NCBI GenBank assembly: GCA_028702435.1
Contig: JAQVOX010000003.1
Span: 1 to 47,758 of the forward strand
Direction: 5' to 3'
DNA from: Desulfotomaculaceae bacterium
GTDB taxonomy: Bacteria; Bacillota; Desulfotomaculia; Desulfotomaculales; Pelotomaculaceae
DNA: 47,758 nucleotides
Shown: positions 43,150-47,758 of the stretch, in pieces
Layout: each line of letters begins with the position of its first letter
Numbering within the stretch: the first letter of the stretch is position 1
Position numbers and translations under genes: made by a program
The notes under the pieces: model-generated
Seen by the model: only the letters and a program-made list of their open reading frames with translations
The model's database searches: none
What the model was told of the DNA's origin: nothing

Positions 43150-43285
43150 TTTTCCACCTCCTGCAACTTTTTTTTTATTTTCTCCGGGCCTCCTATTTAT
43201 TATTCTTTTGGATATTTATCAGCACCTGAGAAAATAATGTTTGTATACCCGATCGGGCAATATCGTATGAAGGGGTTGTCACCAG

Positions 43286-44018
43286 ATGCACATCAGTGAC
43301 CGACCTGAAAATATTTACATGAACGCTGTTAGTATGGCCGGGGATTTAAGCACAATCATAGAAGCTTTGCTGAAAGGCCTGGAAAATCAGGTGGTATATC
43401 AGGATTGGCTTAACAAAATTAAAGAGTCCGTGAGCCAAACAAAGCAGTCACTGACCCCGGATCTAGTTCAGAGCACCGGGTCTATTCACCCTTTGCAGCC
43501 CTCAATGACCTGGTACCAGCAGATGCCATAACAGCTCTTGACACCGGTGAATTTAACCACTGGTTTGACCTGGGCTTTATGGGGGAACGTCAAGAAATCT
43601 TACTTTCCCAGCAAGTGGCGGAGTATCGGCTGTGGTCTTCCTGCCGCATCGGGGCAAAATTTACCTGCCCGGCAAAACGGTGATGGCTATTGTGGGCGAT
43701 GGTGGATTAATATCATCAATAAGTGAGATTCTCACCTGCGTGCGCTACCACCTGGCCATCACCATTATTGTAGTCAAAAACGGTGTTTACAGTATAGAAA
43801 AAAACAAAATGTTATCCGAGGGTTTTACCCCTTCCGGGCATGAATTAACGACACCTGATTTTGTCCAGTTGGCCAAGTCATGCGGTATAGAAGGGTTCCC
43901 GATCAGGAACCCGGCAGATATTAGGGGCGCCGTCCGGCTTGCTCTCAAATCCGAAAAACCCGCGCTGTTAGAGGTACTTTGCGCTGATATTGAGTTGCCC
44001 AGGCGCCCAATATCCTAA
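43286..44018 (+). pseudogene. 5'-truncated, frameshifted TPP enzyme (acetolactate-synthase-like)
   Basis: Three frames together read the C-terminal part of a thiamine-pyrophosphate enzyme: IYMNAVSMAGDLSTIIEALL, then ALNDLVPADA and TGEFNHWFDLGFMGERQEIL, then KWRSIGCGLPAASG, then the TPP motif AIVGDGGLISSISEIL and VKNGVYSIEKNKML to the end. At least three frameshifts (about 43498, 43610 and 43650) and loss of the first two domains make it non-functional. The relatives are acetolactate synthase or pyruvate-oxidase-like enzymes. It overlaps the Gfo/Idh gene end by a few bases. Confidence 0.85.
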
Positions 44019-45133
44019 TGCGATAAGTAAAGACCATCGTCCGCATGCGCCTGGCGGGCAGTGTCATAAGTCGGGATATAGTCCACTCTCTGCTCTACCG
44101 GCATCGTTTCTTGATCACGAATTGACTTCAGTATTTGAAATATAGTGTAAGTATCGCCATATTCCAGCTCAGGGGTAACGGAGATCGGCTCGTGGCCGGT
44201 TACAGCCTGATATAAATTTAGAAGTTCATTATAGTAGCCCCGCTGCGGCCGGTAAGCTATTTGTTCGCACTTTCCGTCATTGTAGGCGACATTTATCGTG
44301 CCGCAATCCCTCTCCTCTAAAAAAATCATTCCTCTAGTCCCAAATATTCGCAGACCTACCATTGGCCTTTGCATTTCCTTGCCACTGCAGTAAAAAGAAA
44401 AATGACCGATTAAACCGCTTTTAAAAAGCATATTCACACAAATTATCGAGTAGGGCGCAAAATCATATTCTTGGGGACGACCAAAACCCTGGACCCTTTC
44501 GATAGCGCCAAAGATATGTCTTAAGGCAGCGATATCATGGACGCCGGTATCCAGGATGGCGCCTCCGGAGAATTCCGGGTGTTGGCGCCACTTTGTGGAT
44601 GGAAACTTATTGGCGGTCATGTCCCCGGGAAAATTCACCACCCTGTTTTGCAAAAAGTATAAAATATCACCAATTCTTTTTTCCCTGATGTAGTCTCTGA
44701 TGATATTAGTTTCTTCATTGTACCGGTAATTTTCCGCAATCATGATCGATACATTATATTTTTCGGGTAATTCCATAGCCGCTTTAGCTTCTGCCAAGGT
44801 TGAGGCCAATGGTTTTTCACATATGATCCATTTTCGTGTGCCTGCTACCAGCGAAGCAACATCCCTCGTAATCTTATAATTTAGCTCAATCGGGACCATA
44901 ATATCAATGACATCAAGATCGTCTCGCATTACCATGTTCCGATACTCTGAATAATCTTTTTGCTGGGCAAGGTTCAGTTTTTTTACCCAGTAATTGGCCT
45001 TTGCAGGGTCCAGGTCGCAAACGGCAGCTATTTCAAATTTATCCGAAAGCTCCTGGTAGGCAGGATGATGCAATCTTTCAAAAGCCATTCCCGCCCCAAT
45101 AATTCCGACCCTTAACTTTTTCACCTCAGTCAC
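44015..45133 (-). CDS. Gfo/Idh/MocA-family oxidoreductase
   Basis: A 372-residue NAD(P)-dependent sugar or polyol dehydrogenase. The Rossmann motif VGIIGAGMAFERLHHPAY begins at residue 8; the catalytic-lysine motif CEKPLA and DTGVHDIAALRHIFG are intact. The substrate is unknown. The start GTG/ATG lies close to the MFS gene on the opposite strand, so the two may share a divergent promoter region of about 65 bases and work on the same compound. Confidence 0.87.
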   Translation of the reverse strand: MTEVKKLRVGIIGAGMAFERLHHPAYQELSDKFEIAAVCDLDPAKANYWVKKLNLAQQKDYSEYRNMVMRDDLDVIDIMVPIELNYKITRDVASLVAGTRKWIICEKPLASTLAEAKAAMELPEKYNVSIMIAENYRYNEETNIIRDYIREKRIGDILYFLQNRVVNFPGDMTANKFPSTKWRQHPEFSGGAILDTGVHDIAALRHIFGAIERVQGFGRPQEYDFAPYSIICVNMLFKSGLIGHFSFYCSGKEMQRPMVGLRIFGTRGMIFLEERDCGTINVAYNDGKCEQIAYRPQRGYYNELLNLYQAVTGHEPISVTPELEYGDTYTIFQILKSIRDQETMPVEQRVDYIPTYDTARQAHADDGLYLSH

Positions 45134-45198
45134 CCCTTTTTTTATTATTGTTTCCGCTAAACCAGATCATATTTATTAATCTTTTAGGGGGAATTTGT

Positions 45199-46485
45199 AT
45201 GAAAAATAACTTCTGGCTTACCGTGGCTGCCCTTTCAGGCGTACCATTTATCATGGTTTTAGGTAATTCGATGCTTATCCCGGTTTTGCCCGACATTAAA
45301 AATGCCTTAAATCTGACAGCAATGGATGTTAGCTTACTAATAACCCTATTTTCCTTGCCAGCCGGCATAATTATCCCTATAGCCGGCTTTTTATCCGACC
45401 GTTTCGGCAGAAAAATAGTCATTATTCCCGCCATGATTATTTACGGCTTGGGGGGCCTGATTGCCGCCTTCGTCTCAATATTTTTAAAGCAGCACGTCTT
45501 TACGGTCATCCTGGCCGGTAGGGTGTTGCAGGGAATTGGGGCTGCAGGGACAGCGCCCATTGCTATGGCCTTATGCAGCGACCTTTTTCAGGGGAACGAA
45601 CGCAGCCGCTCTTTAGGAATTATTGAGTCCTCCAATGGCCTAGGCAAGGTAATCAGCCCTATACTTGGCGCCGCCATCGGCTTGATTACCTGGTATGCCG
45701 CCTTTATTTTCTTTCCTGTAATTGTCGTTCCCGTTGTTATTGGGATGTGGCTACTGGTTAAAGAACCGCAGATGAACCGTACGCAGCAAAAGGTGTCCGA
45801 GTATCTAAAATCTGTGATTAGTATTTTTAAGAGTAAGACAGGCTTGTTACTGTCCTCTTATCTAGCCGGCGCAGTTGTTTTAATGGTCCTTTTCGGGGTG
45901 TTATTCTACCTTTCGGAATACTTGGAGCAGCAGTTTGGCCTGGAAGGTGTAAATAAAGGTCTTGTCCTGGCTATCCCGGTGCTGTTTATGAGCGTCACCT
46001 CCTTTGCCACCGGCTTTATCATTAAAAAGAAGAAAACCCTGATGAAATCCCTGGTAGTGACCGGTCTGGTGATCATGACTGCTGCACTCGCTTTCCTACC
46101 CCTGGCGGGAGGTGTCATCATCTACTTCGCGGCGATATCTATAATCGGCATTGGCACCGGCCTGGCCCTGCCCTGCCTGAACAACTTGATTACCAGCGCT
46201 GCCTCTATAGAAGAGCGCGGCATGGTCACCTCACTATACGGTAGCGTAAGGTTTTTTGGCGTGGCTTTTGGTCCACCTCTTTATGGTTATTTGATGGCGA
46301 AAAGTACCGACCTGATGTTCTGGAGCTCAGCCGCGCTTGCCCTGTTTTCTGCCATAATTGCCCTTATCTTCATTAAAGCTCAAGGTAGCGGAGAAACCCG
46401 GGAGCAGGGCACCGGAGAGACAAAAAAGCAGCCCAGGAAAGCTTTCAGGCTAATCCCAGTTCCGGCTAAAAAGCCTGAAAGCTAA
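45199..46485 (+). CDS. MFS transporter (DHA1-like)
   Basis: A 428-residue, 12-helix major facilitator. Motif A reads GFLSDRFGRKIVII between helices 2 and 3, and GRVLQGIGAAGTAPIA matches motif C-like efflux signatures. The last 35 residues are a charged tail (GETREQGTGETKKQ). It could export a metabolite or drug. The ATG at 45199 has AGGGGGAA 7 bases upstream; the track start 51 bases earlier has none. The last codons form an inverted repeat with bases near 46440. Confidence 0.9.
   Translation: MKNNFWLTVAALSGVPFIMVLGNSMLIPVLPDIKNALNLTAMDVSLLITLFSLPAGIIIPIAGFLSDRFGRKIVIIPAMIIYGLGGLIAAFVSIFLKQHVFTVILAGRVLQGIGAAGTAPIAMALCSDLFQGNERSRSLGIIESSNGLGKVISPILGAAIGLITWYAAFIFFPVIVVPVVIGMWLLVKEPQMNRTQQKVSEYLKSVISIFKSKTGLLLSSYLAGAVVLMVLFGVLFYLSEYLEQQFGLEGVNKGLVLAIPVLFMSVTSFATGFIIKKKKTLMKSLVVTGLVIMTAALAFLPLAGGVIIYFAAISIIGIGTGLALPCLNNLITSAASIEERGMVTSLYGSVRFFGVAFGPPLYGYLMAKSTDLMFWSSAALALFSAIIALIFIKAQGSGETREQGTGETKKQPRKAFRLIPVPAKKPES
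46440..46483 (+). terminator. Inverted repeat overlapping the end of the MFS gene
   Basis: AGCTTTCAGGC and GCCTGAAAGCT are exact mirrors with a 22-base spacer; the right arm contains the last sense codons and the stop region. It may slow or end transcription. Confidence 0.45.
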
Positions 46486-46712
46486 AACCTTCTGAGACAC
46501 AGCCATGAACGAATGCCTGTCATACCGGCAGCAGCTAAAAAACGCAATCCCTCCGCAGCACGGCTCACATTGCCCTGGTTAATATAGGCGGTATCTTTAT
46601 ACACATTAAAGAATACTATGTGATAAGAGGCCTGCCTCCGCCATTATGCAAATTGGTAGGCAGCGGGTATTAATCAGGGAGGCTGTCAAAGCGGCCGGAG
46701 AGGAGTGTCAGA

Positions 46713-47513
46713 ATGGGAGCGCAGCCGGTTAATAACAAATGGATGGAGTTTATGCAATTTCCCATCAAAGGGCGCAGTCAAAAGCCACGCCATAAAGGTC
46801 TGACCATGATCCTGGATAAGGGCCTAGGAGTGGAGGAAACAAGAGGTTTACTGCAGACAGCGGGCGCCTATATCGACATGATTAAGCTGGGCTTCGGTAC
46901 ATCCGCCCTGTACCCGCAAAAAGTACTCAATGACAAGATCAATCTGATAAGAGACCATGGCATAGATGTCTATCCCGGAGGAACATTTTTAGAAATAGCC
47001 CTATTGCAGCATAAGCTTAAAGAATTTTTATCCATGGCTCGAACCCTAGGATATACAGCTATCGAAGTTTCGGACGGCACGGTTGGCATTTCTCCGGAGG
47101 TGAGAGCAAACGCAGTGGCCCAAGCTGCAGAATCTGGGTTTAAAGTCCTCACTGAAATCGGGAAGAAAAACCCCATGGACCGGGTACCTGTCGAAAAAAC
47201 AGTAGAACAAATATATGCCGACATGAAAAACGGCGCCTACAAGATAGTCGTTGAGGGGCGGGAATCCGGCAGAGATACCGGGCTTTACGACCGGGAGGGA
47301 CACCTGGCTAGGGAGCATGTAACTCTAATGCTGTCTGCCGTGGATAAGCCGGACCGGCTAATCTGGGAGGCGCCACTGAAAGAGCAGCAGGAGGAATTGA
47401 TCTTAGACTTCGGCCCCGACGTGAATATGGGCAATATCCCGCCTTTTGAAGTTATCGCTCTGGAAGCACTGCGCGTTGGTCTGCGGGGTGACACCTTAAG
47501 ATCGGTATTATAG
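46713..47513 (+). CDS. comA: Phosphosulfolactate synthase (ComA)
   Basis: A 266-residue TIM-barrel enzyme that adds sulfite to phosphoenolpyruvate to give phosphosulfolactate, first step to sulfolactate and, in methanogens, coenzyme M. TMILDKGLGVEETRGLL, DMIKLGFGTSALYP and EVSDGTVGISPEVR with GRESGRDTGLYD match the family. In spore-forming Firmicutes the product is a spore solute in some species (YitD/YitC in Bacillus). No comB or comC follows in the window. ATG after GAGAGGAG. Confidence 0.92.
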   Translation: MGAQPVNNKWMEFMQFPIKGRSQKPRHKGLTMILDKGLGVEETRGLLQTAGAYIDMIKLGFGTSALYPQKVLNDKINLIRDHGIDVYPGGTFLEIALLQHKLKEFLSMARTLGYTAIEVSDGTVGISPEVRANAVAQAAESGFKVLTEIGKKNPMDRVPVEKTVEQIYADMKNGAYKIVVEGRESGRDTGLYDREGHLAREHVTLMLSAVDKPDRLIWEAPLKEQQEELILDFGPDVNMGNIPPFEVIALEALRVGLRGDTLRSVL

Positions 47514-47758
47514 ATAAAAAAACCGTGGCACTAAGATAATAAAGCCCGCGACACTTTTTTTAATTCTACGAAGATGTCTTTTAACTAACTCCTGTTATAT
47601 TTTCCTCGCTGTTTAGGTCAAATAACAATTATCAATAAATGAATCACTTGACTGCTATATATAGCCTCTCACGGTGACAAACTCTAATCTAAAGCGGCAC
47701 AACATAACATACAATCATAACAAAGTGTACTATGCTTCCGGACATGATAAAAAGGTGA
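47514..47758. other. Gene-free 3' end of the window
   Basis: A loose GTG..CAC stem with a T7 run at about 47522-47562 may terminate comA. The last bases (AAAAAGGTGA) look like a ribosome binding site for a gene starting beyond the window. Confidence 0.35.

Overview
This window looks like chromosomal DNA of an anaerobic, spore-forming, low-to-mid G+C Firmicute of the Desulfotomaculum/Pelotomaculum type (Peptococcaceae/Desulfotomaculales). That placement is an inference from gene content, not from a database search. The supporting genes are AddAB, CotF-like spore coat proteins, a LysM/BsuPI protein, DUF441 and DUF3343 proteins, an archaeal-type fructose bisphosphatase, an orphan DRTGG/CBS-ATPase/PHP cluster, sulfolactate synthase (ComA) and many GTG/TTG starts behind strong Shine-Dalgarno sequences.

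Layout. 1-300: tandem promoters and a leader typical of an rRNA operon, pointing left out of the window. 333-7599: addB-addA recombination nuclease operon (minus). 7.7-10.4 kb: FlK-like thioesterase, an unlisted 29-aa peptide gene with its own promoter and hairpin, a degenerate GGDEF protein, and a cysteine synthase. 10.7-15.9 kb: a minus-strand run of beta-CASP RNase, PgeF/YlmD, PhoB-like regulator and PhoR-like kinase; a frameshifted IS110-type transposase relic lies between regulator and kinase. 16-19 kb: FmdB zinc ribbon, LysM-BsuPI-CBM-like protein, a 35-aa Cys-rich membrane peptide followed by a perfect 28-bp palindrome, and superoxide dismutase. 19-21.8 kb: UPF0173 hydrolase and a YedF / cysteine desulfurase / DUF3343 trio of the selenium-associated type. 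22-28.5 kb: DUF441 protein, Cys-rich protein, class A PBP, PaaG-like isomerase, MBL hydrolase and radical SAM protein. 28.9-31.6 kb: MazG-like protein and the signalling cluster DRTGG - CBS/HATPase - DRTGG - PHP. 31.7-35.3 kb: a small unlisted membrane protein, class II aldolase, YchF GTPase and FBP aldolase/phosphatase. 35.6-37.2 kb: tRNA-Ala(CGC), several strong hairpins and a decayed arsM gene. 37.7-41.1 kb: a GalT-like protein divergent from a three-gene operon (solitary ABC ATPase, G3E-like GTPase, 4Fe-4S protein) that looks like a metallocentre maturation system. 41.2-47.5 kb: FMN-binding glutamate-synthase-like protein with two CotF-like proteins, a decayed TPP-enzyme gene, Gfo/Idh/MocA oxidoreductase, MFS transporter and phosphosulfolactate synthase.

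The genes are mostly small independent operons. The best candidates for something under-described are the ABC-ATPase/GTPase/Fe-S trio, the hydrogenase-less DRTGG/CBS-ATPase/PHP module (whose second gene appears to start at a non-AUG codon), and the two orphan micropeptides. Three decayed genes (IS110 relic, arsM, TPP enzyme) show gene loss in progress. Most ORF-track entries not listed are antisense or out-of-frame shadows.
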